A stretch of 64,000 nt of DNA from Flammulina velutipes (taxonomy: Eukaryota > Basidiomycota > Agaricomycetes > Agaricales > Physalacriaceae): the NCBI GenBank assembly GCA_011800155.1, contig CM022377.1:372001-436000 (forward strand), read 5' to 3'. The first letter of the stretch is position 1. Each line of letters starts with the position of its first letter. The translations under genes and the position numbers were made by a program. Shown piece by piece: positions 36,874-48,939 of this stretch. Under the pieces are notes generated by a model, which saw only the letters and a list, made by a program, of their open reading frames with translations, had not been told where the DNA came from and did no database searches.

Positions 36874-36885
36874 ACTCCGAGCGGT
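36874..36885. repeat. Left target-site duplication of the LINE
   Basis: ACTCCGAGCGGT, repeated exactly at 38576-38587 just after the poly(A) tail. Because the tail is A-rich, one or two more flanking A residues could belong to the duplication. Confidence 0.88.
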
Positions 36886-38576
36886 CGGCATTTCGCACGA
36901 CACCGATCCGGGCGCTTGAGGTGGAGAGTTCGATACCCCCGATAGCGACACAGGTGGTGGGAATCTTGAAACGTACTGCGGTACGTTTCAGCAAGCTGAG
37001 TACGTCGAGCCCTATCATAGACAGACTGACTAACGATTGGCGAAACGGGAAACCTCCTAAACGACCGCCCATGTTCATAGAACCTACGAGCAAGAAAACA
37101 AAGAAGAAGAACCCGTCAACACCACTTCTCGAGATCGCGAAACATGGAGACCACCGTCACGAGCGCTTAGACCCGTTCATGGCAGAACCATGGAGACGCC
37201 GAGCGAGCGGCTTTGGGAAACAGCTGGTAATCCGCCCGGCACCTCCACCAGCACAATCACGTGAAGAATCCGACAAAGACAAGAAAGAACGAGTCAAGGA
37301 AGAACACTTACGTGAAGTACAGAAGCTGATGAAGGAAAAACAGACGATTGTGGTGTACACAGATGGCTCGATGATCAAAAAGAAAGGTTTCCATCGCACG
37401 GGCGCGGCAGCGGTCGGGTTTAGAGAAGGAAAAGAGGTTTTCCAAAAACAGCTTGGTCTTGGGGGAGGGGCAGAGGTCTTCGATGCAGAAATGGCTGGAT
37501 TAATGGCCGGAGCAATAAAGGCCACAAGATTAGCCAAACGATCCAACGGTGAGGTATCCAAAGTTGTCATATTTGCAGATAACACATCAGCTATTCAGGT
37601 CGTCTTTGATCCAACACCTACGTCAGGGCAGTACTACTCACGCAAATTCAACCGAGCAGTAACCGCCTTTTTAGAGGAAGATCAAAGACGGCAAGTCATT
37701 ATTGCATGGTGTCCGAGTCACTGCGGGATAGAAGGGAATGACCTGGTTGACAAGCTGGCAAAGAACGCGACGGAGAGGGGAAGAGAGTCGCCAATCGGAG
37801 CTTCTCGTGCATTCATGCTTCGACGATCCAGGCAGGCAGTGCAGGAGAAATGGCGCCGGGACTGGAGTAAGGAGAAGAAAGAAGGCCGATTTGCGATTTC
37901 AGACAAATTTCCCCCGTCGTGCAAAACGACGCGTCATTTCAGGGAGCTGGATGGAAAGAGAGAATTGTTTGGGAGACTGATACAAGCAAGGACAGGACAT
38001 GGATACATTGGCGAGTACTACAAGCAATTTGTCCCAGACGAAAATACTGACTGTCCCTGTGGTGAATTCCTGCAAACACGAGAACACCTACTACGAGACT
38101 GCCCAAGATACGAAGATCAGCGGTACATTCTGAGAGAGGCATCAGGGGACATAGCGCTAGCGGATATCCTGGGGACAAAGGAAGGGATAGAGGCTCTAAC
38201 TCACTTTCTAGACTTGACCGGGGCCTTCACAAAGTCAGGATCACAACGGAAACCGTATGCGGCACCGACTCTTGAGGTGGAGGAAGAGGATGGTAGTTGG
38301 GATAATGGTTGAGGGTGAAGGAAATTTTGCGGAGATGGGAAGAGGGCGACGGATCAGATGGATAATTCAACAAATCTGTGCTTCGGCACGCCAGCCAAAC
38401 ACGCGCTAGACGCGAGAACGACACCACTCTGGGACCAAGAACTACTCGGCGCTCAGCAGATCAGTATGCGAAGGCCTGGCAAGCCAACCTGACTGCAATG
38501 CAGTTCGTCCCCTTAGCACTAGTTTGCTTGCAATGACATTAAACTTGTGATTTAAAAAAAAAAAAAAAAAAAAAAA
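36886..38576 (+). mobile_element. 5'-truncated non-LTR retrotransposon (LINE, Tad/I-like, with RNase H)
   Basis: About 1.7 kb, flanked by a perfect 12-bp target-site duplication and ending in an uninterrupted poly(A) run of 23 A (38554-38576). The 5' end starts inside the region just after the reverse transcriptase core, so the element is truncated in the way usual for LINE insertion. The remaining frame is uninterrupted, which together with the clean duplication and tail points to a recent insertion. The 3' UTR is about 240 bp. Confidence 0.9.
36888..38312 (+). CDS. LINE polyprotein C-terminal fragment: RT tail, RNase H, zinc knuckle
   Basis: No start codon of its own; the frame is open from the truncated 5' end. 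Order: end of the reverse transcriptase region (FRTTPIRALEVESSIPP, then LKRTAVRF), a basic linker, an RNase H domain with the four acidic positions (YTDGS, DAEMAG, FADNTSA, and the final Asp in CGIEGNDLVDKLA), and a C-terminal Cys/His knuckle CPCG ... EHLLRDC. RNase H followed by this knuckle is the layout of fungal Tad-type LINEs. The protein cannot drive its own movement because the endonuclease and RT core are gone. Confidence 0.88.
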   Translation, partial: AFRTTPIRALEVESSIPPIATQVVGILKRTAVRFSKLSTSSPIIDRLTNDWRNGKPPKRPPMFIEPTSKKTKKKNPSTPLLEIAKHGDHRHERLDPFMAEPWRRRASGFGKQLVIRPAPPPAQSREESDKDKKERVKEEHLREVQKLMKEKQTIVVYTDGSMIKKKGFHRTGAAAVGFREGKEVFQKQLGLGGGAEVFDAEMAGLMAGAIKATRLAKRSNGEVSKVVIFADNTSAIQVVFDPTPTSGQYYSRKFNRAVTAFLEEDQRRQVIIAWCPSHCGIEGNDLVDKLAKNATERGRESPIGASRAFMLRRSRQAVQEKWRRDWSKEKKEGRFAISDKFPPSCKTTRHFRELDGKRELFGRLIQARTGHGYIGEYYKQFVPDENTDCPCGEFLQTREHLLRDCPRYEDQRYILREASGDIALADILGTKEGIEALTHFLDLTGAFTKSGSQRKPYAAPTLEVEEEDGSWDNG

Positions 38577-38587
38577 CTCCGAGCGGT
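38576..38587. repeat. Right target-site duplication of the LINE
   Basis: ACTCCGAGCGGT directly after the poly(A) tail; matches 36874-36885. The following 270 bp up to the next gene hold no coding evidence. Confidence 0.88.
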
Positions 38588-38858
38588 TGTCCTCCCGAAA
38601 AGGAAATGACTACGTCTTTAACATTTGACTACCAGGTGCACCAGAATACTCCAGAATAGAGGATCCGTCGTTCGAAGCGCCATTGTTCCCATTGTCTGGC
38701 GGGCACGCCTGACTTCGGTGCCGTCAGGGTAACCTGACCGAGGCCTTTGCCTTTCTATTGTCCACCGTCACTTATCTCCTACAGTGACTGGCCGACAACA
38801 CAAAGACAGCTCGTCGTTCTCTCGACTTGCACTTGCACCTCGTCAACGCCTATTCAAC

Positions 38859-39503
38859 ATGTCCATTCGCCTCGTCAAAACTCCATTTGCACCTACTTTA
38901 AATCGCGACAGCGCGACGAGCATGCTACATTCTGTGGACACCAACCTTCCTACTTCCTCTGATCGCAACGGCCAATTGAAGCCCAGAGGTCCCCGCAGGG
39001 CTTTTGCTGGCTTCAAAGGCGGAGTCATTCCCTCACCCGTACCCGCCTGCGTTCCCTCCACTTCCCACGAGCCATCACCTCCTCCCAAACGACCGTTCAC
39101 ACGCAGTCGTGGTAGCCCATACGCCGACGCTTATCCCGGAAAAGCGGCCGGCTCCAGTAGATTGACTCGGGCGTCACTCAGACGTGCGCAGACGGTATTC
39201 GAAGCGGTGCAAGAAGAGGAGGAAGAACCCGAGAATTCAGATCGTTGCGGGGCACACACCAAGCACCGCCAGTATATCACGGGAATTTCGGGGTCGCTCC
39301 CTGATGTATCCACCGCGTCGTTATACAAGCCATTGCCCAGCGGTTGGAGCCTCACGGAAAGCAACGAATCCATTGATTATTCGAAGCAAGTCGCTGGGTT
39401 GTTGCTGAGTCGTGTGAGCGATGGACGGGTGCCAAGATCGACGGCTCGGGATAGAAAGGAGTACGTGAAGAGTGGGCTTTCTAGAAGCGCAGTGAGTTCT
39501 TGA
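38859..39503 (+). CDS. Hypothetical basic, disordered protein
   Basis: 214 residues from ATG 38859 (MSIRLVKTPFAPTLNRD). An upstream in-frame ATG at 38784 is possible but precedes a less protein-like run. Rich in Arg, Pro and Ser, with an acidic patch (QEEEEEPENSD) in the middle. No domain, signal peptide or membrane segment. The conserved-looking part is the end, with WSLTESNESIDYSKQVAGLL. A nuclear or cell-cycle role would be a guess. Confidence 0.5.
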   Translation: MSIRLVKTPFAPTLNRDSATSMLHSVDTNLPTSSDRNGQLKPRGPRRAFAGFKGGVIPSPVPACVPSTSHEPSPPPKRPFTRSRGSPYADAYPGKAAGSSRLTRASLRRAQTVFEAVQEEEEEPENSDRCGAHTKHRQYITGISGSLPDVSTASLYKPLPSGWSLTESNESIDYSKQVAGLLLSRVSDGRVPRSTARDRKEYVKSGLSRSAVSS

Positions 39504-39971
39504 TTGAATGGTTTACACTGCTATATCGCCTACGTGACTTATTTTACGTCCTTTTTAACTCTGTTTTGTTGTAGTTAAGTTATCGGATGGCTCGTGTTTT
39601 CGCTTTGAACTTTGATCTAAGAGACTGAACCTATTCCCACAGGGCAACCGTTCTGCTCTAGCGCCAGCTTCCCACATGTGCGCCTCTGAGCGTCCAGCGC
39701 CCGATATCATTTAGACAGTACGTACCTGTACTTGGTTTTTGGGAACGTTTTCCAGGTCAGACAGGGGTGCCTGGCAATAACCGCATTGGTACGTTAAGTT
39801 GATGCAGAGCAGGAGCCGGTGGCGTCAACCTAGCCACAGCCAAGAAACCGACCCATCACTTGGCATTCCATATCATATGGATCTGACGCGCACGTTCGTA
39901 GAAAATGCGTATATAGATGGGTGAATGGAGAGCAATAACGGTATCCACAGCGAGCATCTCTCCGTTCCGAC
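39504..39971. other. Intergenic, PHO89 promoter side
   Basis: No coding evidence. The region just upstream of the phosphate permease would be expected to carry phosphate-response sites (CACGTG/CACGTT). I see ATGTGCGCC and GGCGCACGTTC-like runs, of which CACGTT at 39889-39896 is the nearest match; weak. Confidence 0.35.
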
Positions 39972-42243
39972 ATGCCTGCCCTTCACCAGTGGGATTACCT
40001 CTTCGCCTTTGGCACCATCTTCGCTGCCCTCGATGCGTACAACATTGGTGAGTCTCCTACGCAGACTACTTTTTCTATCTTCTCACACGAATGTCTCCTA
40101 GGTGCCAACGATGTGGCTAACGTCAGTTTTTTCGCTCGTCTGACCACTTTTTCTCGCCAACTAACCATCGATCTCAGTCGTTCGCGACATCCGTCGGATC
40201 GAGGTCGCTCACCCTCTTCCAAGCATGTATAGCCGCCGCTGTCATGGAGTTCTTGGGAGGTGTCCTCGTCGGCGCACGAGTGTCTGGTACGATTAAAAAC
40301 GGCATCATTGTATGTGACTTTTCTTTCCCGCCTCCTAACGATATCTCACATTCTCCTAGTCTCTCGCCGCCTTCGATGGTAATGCGGGCGTCCAGCTTCT
40401 TGGATTCACAGTGAGAGAAGCATCCCTCGATCGTTATCGAAGCTTAACAGACATGAAATAGGTTGCTATCACCTGCTCGGCGTGTTGGTTAATGATTGCG
40501 ACTAAGAATTCATGGCCAGTATCCACTACATATTCCAGTGAGTAATTCGCATCAACCTCGCTGGATATTTTCTCAACTCGCCATAGTTGTTTCTGCTCTT
40601 GCTGGTGTCGGTGTTGCCGTTGGAGGCAAAGACGCCGTGAACTGGGGATGGAACGACGGCAAGGGTCTTGGGACGATCTTTGCAGGCTTCATCATTGTCA
40701 GTTTTCCGCTCTTGTCTGGCCATCTCTTAACTTACGACGTTCACAGGCCCCTGGCATCTCAGCGGTTTTTTCTTCCATAGTATACCTGCTCACGAAATAC
40801 CTTGTCCTCCGGCGCAAGAACTCCCTGCGTGCTGGTTTCATCGCCGCGCCTGTCTTCTTCTTCACAGTTACAGCAATCATGACCATGGTCATCAGTATGT
40901 CATCCAATTGCTATACATTGAACAATGCTAAATCCTCGACAGTCTACAAGGGATCGCCGACACTCAATCTCGATGAGCTTCCACCCAATGTGATGGCTGG
41001 CGCCATTGTTGGCTCAGCTTCAGTCATCGCTGCGCTATCCGTCGTCTTCTGGCTTCCGTTTGTCTACTGCAAAACCGTCAGGAATGACTACAGTAAGTGT
41101 ATCCTTCATCGTCTCATCAACCACTAATCCCGGATATTCAGACCTTCGCTTCTACCATTTCTTCCTGGGACCTCTTCTCTGGTGGCGCGCGCCTCCCGCC
41201 GATGCTCACTTGGTAGCTTCTGCGGTTCCTGACTACCGTGTAAGGCGGGATGAGCCCGAAGACGCGGTCGTAAAGCCGACTGGTATGTATCGTCCTTTGA
41301 GCTTCTTCCATTTGACATACTAACTAATATTCAGTAGACCAGGAAAAATCCGAGGACGCTACTTCCGCAGATGAGAAGGTCCCTCAGAATGACGCTGCTG
41401 CCCCCGCTGCTGCTGCTGCGCCTCTTCCTGCTGCTTTAAAGGCCGTTGATGCTCACCCCATCGAGGGCGCATGGTACCTCCCGAAAAACTTCTGGATTAT
41501 CGTCCGCTACAAGTCGCTGCCATACTTGTGGTGGGCCGTCTCCCATGGAGCTACAGGTGAAGATGCTTTCCCACCTTTAAATTTGCATAAACTCACCCGT
41601 CTTTTGCAGTTGATGTACACGCATTGCAAACGGAAGGTCTAGAGGATATGCTCTCGAGAGCTCACCAGTACGACAACAAGACCGAGCACTTGTACTCGTT
41701 CATCCAGGTCTTGACTGCTTGCACTGCCTCTTTCGCACACGGTGCCAACGATCGTACGCCTCTATCTTCTTGTACATTATTTCATTTCTGATTGTTTTTG
41801 TAGTCGGCAACGCTGTTGGGCCGTACTCTGCCATCTACCAGATTTGGCGTTCTGGGGTGCCCGCTGGAAAGGAGAGCGAGACGCCAATTTGGATTCTCGT
41901 TGTTGGTGCCGCCTTCCTCGTCGTCGGTCTCGCCACCTACGGATACAACATCATGGCTGTCCTAGGCAACCGTATGACCCTCCACTCGCCTTCTCGCGGG
42001 TACAGCATGGAACTCGGTGCTGCAATCACTGTCCTCCTCGCCTCACAGTACGCTATTCCCGTGTCGACGACGATGTGTATCGTTGGTGGCACAATGGGTG
42101 TGGCACTCTGCAATGGAGATATCAGGGCGTTCAACTGGAAGCAACTTGGATGGATTGTTCTTGGATGGGTTCTAACTGTGCCTATTGCGGGAATTTCAGC
42201 GGGTTGTATGATGGGTATTATCCTCAATGCTCCTCATTTCTAG
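39972..42243 (+). CDS. PHO89: Na+/phosphate symporter, PHO-4 family
   Basis: Plasma-membrane phosphate importer, usually induced by phosphate starvation and alkaline pH. About 12 short exons from ATG 39972 (MPALHQWDYLFAFGTIFAALDAYNIG). The two family signature repeats are present: GANDVANSFATSVGSRSLT near the N-terminus and AHGANDLGNAVGPY in the second half (split by an intron after GAND). Other membrane segments include VAVGGKDAVNWGWNDGKG, VSTTYS and its repeat VSTTMCIVGGTMGVAL. The central cytosolic loop has an Ala-rich run (PAAAAAPLPAAL). The C-terminus IILNAPHF is typical of fungal members. Confidence 0.92.
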
Positions 42244-42618
42244 ATGTTGGGATGGGAGAGTCAGTATATAATTAATGTATGCATTAGTCTAGCATGTTCA
42301 ATTATCAATAGATCGCAATTTCAGGCGAATGCGCATTTGTCTGAATGCAGGACAAGCCGCGAGTGATGTCATTTTCAGGGTCCAACGGAATCCCGCGACC
42401 ATGTGGGCCGCGACTTGAACTCAACATTCGTGGTTCTGTTAGATCTCATGAGAGATGTTATACCTCCCGCGTCCAACGGAATGGGAGACGGGCGATTACA
42501 GAGACGCGCTGGGAATACGCAACATCAAAATCTCCAACTGACGTAACCTCCCCCCAAAATACGCGAACCCATCCGAGTCCGAACTGTCCCGTCCGCCACC
42601 CACTTGCTCTGTTCCACC
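42244..42618. other. Intergenic, nothing recognised
   Basis: 3' region of PHO89 and 5' region of the NADH dehydrogenase. No coding evidence. Confidence 0.4.
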
Positions 42619-44800
42619 ATGTTGACCGCGACTAGAACAACAAAATCCGCTGGGATACATCGCTTGACGCGTAGCTTCTTCTCAAATCCAGCCAAGGGCA
42701 AGCAGAGGCTTGTCATTTTGGGCTCCGGATGGGGAGGGTACGAGGTCTTGAGAGGAGTCGACAAGAAGAATTGGAGTACGTTTATCTACGTCTCTTTGGT
42801 TTATCTTCTCACAGACGTTCCCTAGATGTGACGGTCATATCCCCCAACACCTATTTCAATTTTACGCCACTCTTGGCTGGTGCAGCGGTCGGTACTCTTG
42901 AGTTTAGATGTACCGTGGAACCGGTAGGCTACAGTCAAATGGCACATTTACACCTCTAATGTTATTTAGGTGAGACGGTATACACCTCAAGTGGTGAGAA
43001 TATTTTCCTACCGTCCAAATTGCTGAAAGCTCACATATCTACAGGAATACTACCAAGCGTGGGCCGACAAGATCGGTTCGTGATTCATGAGTCCGGTACA
43101 CCTGGGACGTTCCTGACGTATACACAGACCTCAAGAGGAAGACGATAACCTGCGTGAGCAAGATATTTCGCGGCAGGAGTTTCACATGTTCATCGTGATT
43201 TCAGACTGCTGCCACTCCTCCAGTACAATTCGGAAACACGCCACCGGTCCCTTCAAAGCCCTTTGATATTCCATATGATAAACTTGTCGTTGCGGTCGGC
43301 GCTTACAGACAAAGTAAGCGAACAACGGTTCCGTTATCTATCAGAGGAACGCTAACGGTGTTCGCTAGCCTTCGGTATTCCCGGTGTCAAAGAGCATGCC
43401 CACTTTTTGAAGGATGTCAAGGACGCACGACGTATCCGAACTCGAATCTTGGAATGTACGTGTCTTCTTCAGACGTCTATTCATATTGTCTCTTAATTTG
43501 GGTCTCTAGGCCTCGAGCAAGCAAATCAGCCTGACTTGACAGACGCGGACCGCAGAAAACTCCTGAATTTCTGTATCGTCGGTAAGTTGCGTCAAAATCC
43601 CAGAAGTACCCATGGATAATGACATTCGCTATCTAAAGGCGGCGGTCCTACTGGCGTCGAATTCGCAGCCGAACTCTACGATCTTCTTCATCATGAGATT
43701 GCCACTCACCATCCAGAACTTGCTAAAATGTCCAGCATTAATCTCTACGACGTCGCGGATAGCATTCTGGGCTCGTTCGATAGCAGCTTAGTCAAGTACA
43801 CCGAACATACATTGAGGCGCGAAGGAATCAGCATACACACGAATCATCACGTCGAAAAAGTGGAAAAGGTGGGAGCGCTCGTCTAGCTTGAATGACGCAT
43901 GCCTAACAGTAAACCAGGGCAAACTGTTCATCAAGGACGTCGGAGAAGGTATGAACTTTGCCAGCTACTGATATTGTTGAAGACTCACGGATTCCATGTA
44001 GTCGATTTCGGTCTTCTCGTTTGGTCTACAGGTTTGGCACCTAACCCCCTGACTACTTCTCTCGCCGAACTCAAGAAGCGGGAAAATACCGATAGGTACG
44101 CAAGATCAACTCTCAGCAGACGAGGTCTTCAATCTATACTAGACTCTTGACTGATCCGTACCTCAATGTAATACGAACGGACGGAACCGTTGACCACGAT
44201 GTTTTCGCGATTGGCGATGCTTCGTCCGTCGAGACCAACCCGCTTCCTGCGACAGCACAAGGTATGTTGCACATGTACACATCCTCTCCATCTAAAACGT
44301 CTGCTAGTGGCCAATCAGAAAGCGAAGTATGTCGTGAAGGCCCTCAATCGCCTACTCCAAGTGCGACCTTCTCCGGATAACGATGGAAATGTTACCCCCA
44401 ATAGCAAACCATTCGAGTTCAAAAATCGGGGTAGTCTCGCCTACATCGGAGGATGGTGAGTACTCCTACCTATTTCGGAACTCCGTGCTGATGAGTTGAC
44501 AGGCGAGCAATCTATGACCGTTCCAAAACGGGTGAAGATTCGGACAAGAAGTTCATGAACAAGGAGTCAGGAAAGGTGGCATGGCTGCTTTGGCGATCTG
44601 CCTATTTCACCCAGACCTTGAGTCTGAGGAACAAGTGAGCAAGAAATTCGGGTGGCTCACTTCATGCTGATTTGGTTGTAGGATCTTGGTCCCTACATAC
44701 TGGTTCATGAACTGTGAGATTCATACACTGTTAGATTCTTATATGATAACTAAAGGCCTTCTCACTAGGGATCTTCGGGCGTGACTTGACACGATTCTAA
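42619..44800 (+). CDS. Mitochondrial type II (alternative) NADH:ubiquinone oxidoreductase
   Basis: Single-subunit, non-proton-pumping NADH dehydrogenase of the inner mitochondrial membrane (NDE1/NDI1 type; which face is not decidable from sequence). About 14 small exons from ATG 42619 to TAA 44800. The N-terminus is Arg/Thr/Ser-rich (MLTATRTTKSAGIHRLTRSFF), a presequence. FAD site VILGSGWGGYE and NADH site IVGGGPTGVEFAAEL carry the GxGxxG loops. The second FAD motif reads HDVFAIGDASS. The membrane-anchoring C-terminus is YFMN-type, giving PTYWFMNWIFGRDLTRF. No EF-hand insert, unlike some NDE2 forms. Confidence 0.92.
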
Positions 44801-45001
44801 ACCAAAGCTGATTTCTCATCTCCTCTTCTAACGCATTTACGTTATTGTAATCGTGAGTCCGTTTCTCGATATCTGCTTCTGTCAGTGATAGTTAATTCGG
44901 CCATAGTTATTGATATAGACAGTAAATATTTAATAATACGCAGCGATATCTTGCCCTTGCCCGTGCCTGTCAGTGTCCGATAAATAACACTCCTCTCTCC
45001 C

Positions 45002-45707
45002 TCAAAACTCGTCTGCTTGGATCGTCGCTTCCGCACCCCCGGGACGACGTTTTACTAGGCTAATCTCCTTCGGCTTTCGGCGTAGGCTCCCCCATATCTT
45101 GGATGCAGAACGTTGTGGGAACGTAGACGGCCGTGGTGGCTCTGGCGAACTCGAAGGACTGAGGCGTAAAGAAAGCACTGATGTTGACATGAAGCCTCGT
45201 CCTCTCAATCTACTACGGCCTATTGTATAGGTCAGTGAAAGTCAACAACACTGGACGGAGTTCCTTACCATCATGTTTAGGCGACGGTGACTCCGACTGC
45301 GACGCTTGCTCTCGTAGCACTCGAGCGAATACATCTGCATCGCCATCATCTTCGAAGAGAAGTCCATACTTTCTGGTCTATCCTTGTGTTCAGTCTTAAT
45401 GGACGCGGGCGAGAGGTCAACAAACCAAGCCATTAAACCAATGGAAGCTGGGAAGGCTATCCACGTTGTATTCGAACTTGGATGCTGGTAGTCTGTACGT
45501 CCAAAGCGTACTCCATTCACCGTCGTCGTTACAAGCGAAAAGGCGGAAGGAAAGCTCTTCCTGTGTCTCCTGCCCGAAGACGAGGATTCCGCGATGTCCG
45601 TAATATTTCCACTCATTTGCAGATGGTTGTGTGTGGTAGATCTTGACTGGGGAGGTGGACATTGCGAGCGGGGTATAAGTTTGTGGCGGTGGGTTTCTCA
45701 GGGACAT
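45002..45707 (-). CDS. WH1/EVH1-like domain protein
   Basis: Exons 45707-45426, 45377-45269 and 45219-45002; sum 609 nt, 202 residues. The N-terminal 115 residues read as a PH-like WH1 fold: KIYHTQ, GHRGILVFGQ, FRLFACND, LWTYRLPASKFEYN and RKYGLLFEDDGDADVFARVL, the last being the closing helix typical of WASP-type WH1 domains, which bind proline-rich partners. There is no WASP GBD, proline-rich or VCA region. The tail is basic and Ser/Pro-rich. So it could be an actin-regulator adaptor, but that is inference. Confidence 0.65.
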
Positions 45708-46043
45708 TCTGGTGGTGGTGGAGGGAGAAGGTGCAAGGAGCAGGAGGAAGGTTCAAATATGCGAGGTTGACGGTGGAGAATGGTGCGTTACATGCGTGGG
45801 TGCAACATGAGGGTTTAGCGAGTGTGAAGAGTTTAAGGATAAGATAACTTTCCTGCTGGCGGTGGCGATCAGTGCATTCCTTAGTTTCCTAAAATCGTAG
45901 CTCGAGTTTTCCCAGCCAAAAAAAAACTCAAGTTATTTGACTTGAACGCGTTCGGCAGAACTTGGCTGCGTACACCGCACGGGTCGGCTGGGCGTGAAAC
46001 TTCTAGACAAATTGGGTAATCCCGCTTCCTTCAATCCACCACC
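45708..46043. other. Intergenic, divergent promoters
   Basis: 336 bp between the divergent WH1 and F-box genes. Contains an A9 run near 45921, not flanked by duplications. No coding evidence. Confidence 0.4.
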
Positions 46044-47608
46044 ATGGCGGAGGATATTCCTCCAAGCCCTCCTTCTTCCATTGGACCTTCGCGTCTTTCT
46101 TTGAACCGCCAGGCCCAACAATTATTTCTACTCGACTTACCCGAGGAAATCCTGGAACTTATATTCAAACACACAGACGAGAATGGCGTTTTCCTTGGTG
46201 CGACATGCCACGACCTACGTCGCATAGGCGGTCCCCAAATGCACCAGGTAAACATATTTCCCATCGCGTGTTGCCCGTACTCTGACGGCACCGGTACTAG
46301 ATGCGCATAATTTCCATGCCACGGGTTCCACCATCGTTCTTGAAAACCATAGGAATCCGCCCTCCAAAATCTAGACAACACTTCGTGGACGAAGTCTTCG
46401 ACATATTTTCCCCGGTCTTCTCCCACTTCAAGGACATTATAAAACACCTTAAGAACAACCCCGACATAATGCTGAGGTTACGCTATCTGCACCTCGATCC
46501 TACATGGCTACCGTTTCTTCGACACATGGCCAACACATATCGTTGCATGCCCAAATTTTCGCCCCGAGGCTGCGCACTGGAGATACTCGTTGACATGACG
46601 TCTATGGTCCTCATGTCTCCAAACCTCGTCGTCCTTAGCCTTTCTAACCATGAAATTGACGTCCCTTTCGCCAAGGCGTTGAGTACACTGCAACGTTTAC
46701 AGGAAATAAACTTCCACCGTTGCTCTCTGACCTCGGATTTTCCTTCCCAGGAACAAGTTCTCCAGCAAAAATATTCATGTCATCGTTTGACCATGACACT
46801 CATGCCAATGACTGACTCTCAGCGGCTATGTCGTATGATATCCCGCTGCGAGGATGTCCAGGATGTCTCCATATTCCCAGATTCGGTGGAGTTGGATCTT
46901 GTGTTTGACTCCATCGAGTTCCACAGTCCTCGTCGTTTGCACTTGTCTCGATTGACAGCGTCGTCTATTTTACATCTCTCGCAGGCACTGGCACACCCAT
47001 CCCACCAGAACGTCCTGACTCATTTCAAGGCGACATTCAGCGAGACTGTTGCGGACATGGAGGTCATTCATCTGCTCGACCACCTTCAGCAGTGCCCTCT
47101 CCAGCATTTTGCTATCTATGGATTGGAGGATAGCTATCCCGCCCTGTTCACCGACATCGCGGAGAGACTGCCGAATCTTACCGCGCTCATCGTACAGCAC
47201 TACAGAGGCGACTGGTGCAGCTCTCCTCACGAGTATGCTGTTCGCTTCAGTGCTTTCAAGCATCTCAGATTCTTCGGATGGAATTACCCTACTCCGCCCA
47301 CTACCTTTTCACCATGGGCGATGAACGCTCTGACGCAGGACGACCCACAGGGTACTTTTCTCTTGCCCTATACGCAATCGGACACTCTCAACGACGCAGT
47401 GGACGAGGAAGACGATTGCTTTTGCAGTCCGGTGGATGGCTATCATATGACGTCCGTGTTCGGGGCGTACTGCTCTAGTTTGCGGGTGATGGCTATGTAT
47501 ACCAATGAGACGGACGTAGCGGCATGTTGGACGTGCAATCATGCTGCGATGAGCGAGGCTGAGCCGGCTTTGGAGGAATTGTGGAATCCTTTTCATTTCG
47601 ATTTTTGA
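46044..47608 (+). CDS. F-box-like protein
   Basis: Exons 46044-46247 and 46301-47608; sum 1512 nt, 503 residues. LLDLPEEILELIFKHTD near residue 30 is an F-box, the motif that binds Skp1 in SCF ubiquitin ligases. The remainder has a loose leucine-rich pattern (LVVLSLSNHEIDVPFAKALSTLQRLQEI, LTALIVQHY), as in the large, fast-evolving agaricomycete F-box families. The substrate is unknown. The end of the protein is Cys-rich (CFCSP, CWTCNH) without a known zinc-finger pattern. Confidence 0.75.
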
Positions 47609-48380
47609 ACGTAGACCGTTACAATACATCCTTACATATCTACACTACTACGTATCCGGCGAAATATTGATAATCTGTCTACAACAAGTTGTGCTTGGGA
47701 GTTTGAAACACTTCATAAAATCCCGGGGAAGATACTACTACGTATAGATATGCTATTTATGACTCCACTCGAGCCCTCCGATATATTTGTAGGTTGATTT
47801 GACAGCGCCAGTACGCCAGAGTACGCCACAATTTTTAAAGTAAGTAAGTAATGTGACGATGTGCATTGTGCATACAGCCACCTATGCATCGTCGAGACGA
47901 CTCAATGCATGGTCGAAAAAGAGATAGTGCTTGCTTGCATGTATCAACTTACCCAGAATTTTGAACCGCTGAACACTGTACCCAAAACTCTGACAGAACT
48001 ATAATACCACCGAAATTTGAACAAAGCAACACTACTGTGTGTTTATAGATACCGAGGAAGCAGGCACCAACGCTTCAAGATAACACTCTTCGTCCTTAGA
48101 AAAATAAAACGAATTGGTTGGAACAAGGTTGGAATACAACGAATACAACGAATTGGCGTTGCTATGACGAAGGACTGATGTCGACTATTTGGTCGCGATT
48201 TAATTTCCATATACAGTAAAATTCCTTCCGACCTGTCAATTGCTGGCATCAATTGCTTGCTTTCTTCGCGTTCATATATAACGAGGGCATGATGCAGCTG
48301 GTTCCACCACATCCCACACAGGAATATTCCTCATCTCATCTTGACTTCATACTACAGACTTTCTGCCCACAACATCTACA
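47609..48380. other. Intergenic, no gene seen
   Basis: Low-complexity bits only: near-repeats CAGTACGCCAGAGTACGCCA (47810-47829) and an AATACAACG duplication at 48131-48148. Both too short to call a repeat family. Confidence 0.4.
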
Positions 48381-48939
48381 ATGTCTGCCTCGATGAACGC
48401 TTCTACTTCTGCCTCCCCATTGCCCGCTGCATTCGTGCACACCGCGCGTTACCCCACCACTCCCGAGGATCCATTCTCAGCATACAACTTTGCGTCCTCA
48501 TCTACTCGCGAAAGTCGCCATGATAGGCGCATCTCTGCGGAACTTCCCCCCGCCTACACGGTGTCCGAGGCCATGCCTCCTCCCTCATATTCAGTCAAGG
48601 ACGAGCCCGCGACGCTCGCCATGTACTTGTTCAAATTTGGATTCTGTACGTCTCCTCCTCTTGTCTATTAAATCCTATCTCCTGACACTTTCTCTAGTAT
48701 TCCCTCCATTCTGGATTATGGGTGTCATTATCCTCTTCTCGCCATTGCGCGCACCACCCACTTCCGACGCCACAGAAGGATGGCTCCCAGACAAGACTGA
48801 CGCTGAGAAGCAAGTCGTTATCGACAGGATCAGGCGAGCAGAGATGAAGTGGGCGCGACGATGCCTGGTCGCATCTATCGCGTTCATTCTTCTAGCTCTC
48901 GTCGCTGCTTTGTCCATTTGGGCTGTGCTCCGCGCTTGA
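48381..48939 (+). CDS. Small membrane protein with PPxY motifs
   Basis: Exons 48381-48645 and 48698-48939; sum 507 nt, 168 residues. The N-terminal half is soluble and Ser/Pro-rich with PPAYTV and PPPSYSV, motifs of the kind that bind WW domains such as those of Rsp5-type ubiquitin ligases. Two membrane helices follow (FGFLFPPFWIMGVIILFS and CLVASIAFILLALVAALSIWAVL) with an Arg/Lys/Glu-rich loop between. This layout suits a transporter-trafficking adaptor of the endomembrane system; no experimental homologue recognised. Confidence 0.7.

Noticed and set aside
45917..45930. A-run as a possible retroposon tail
   Set aside because: Only nine A, no flanking duplication and no upstream element sequence.
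47810..47830. Short CAGTACGCCA repeats as a possible satellite or CRISPR-like array
   Set aside because: Two imperfect units only, with no regular spacing; eukaryotic context.
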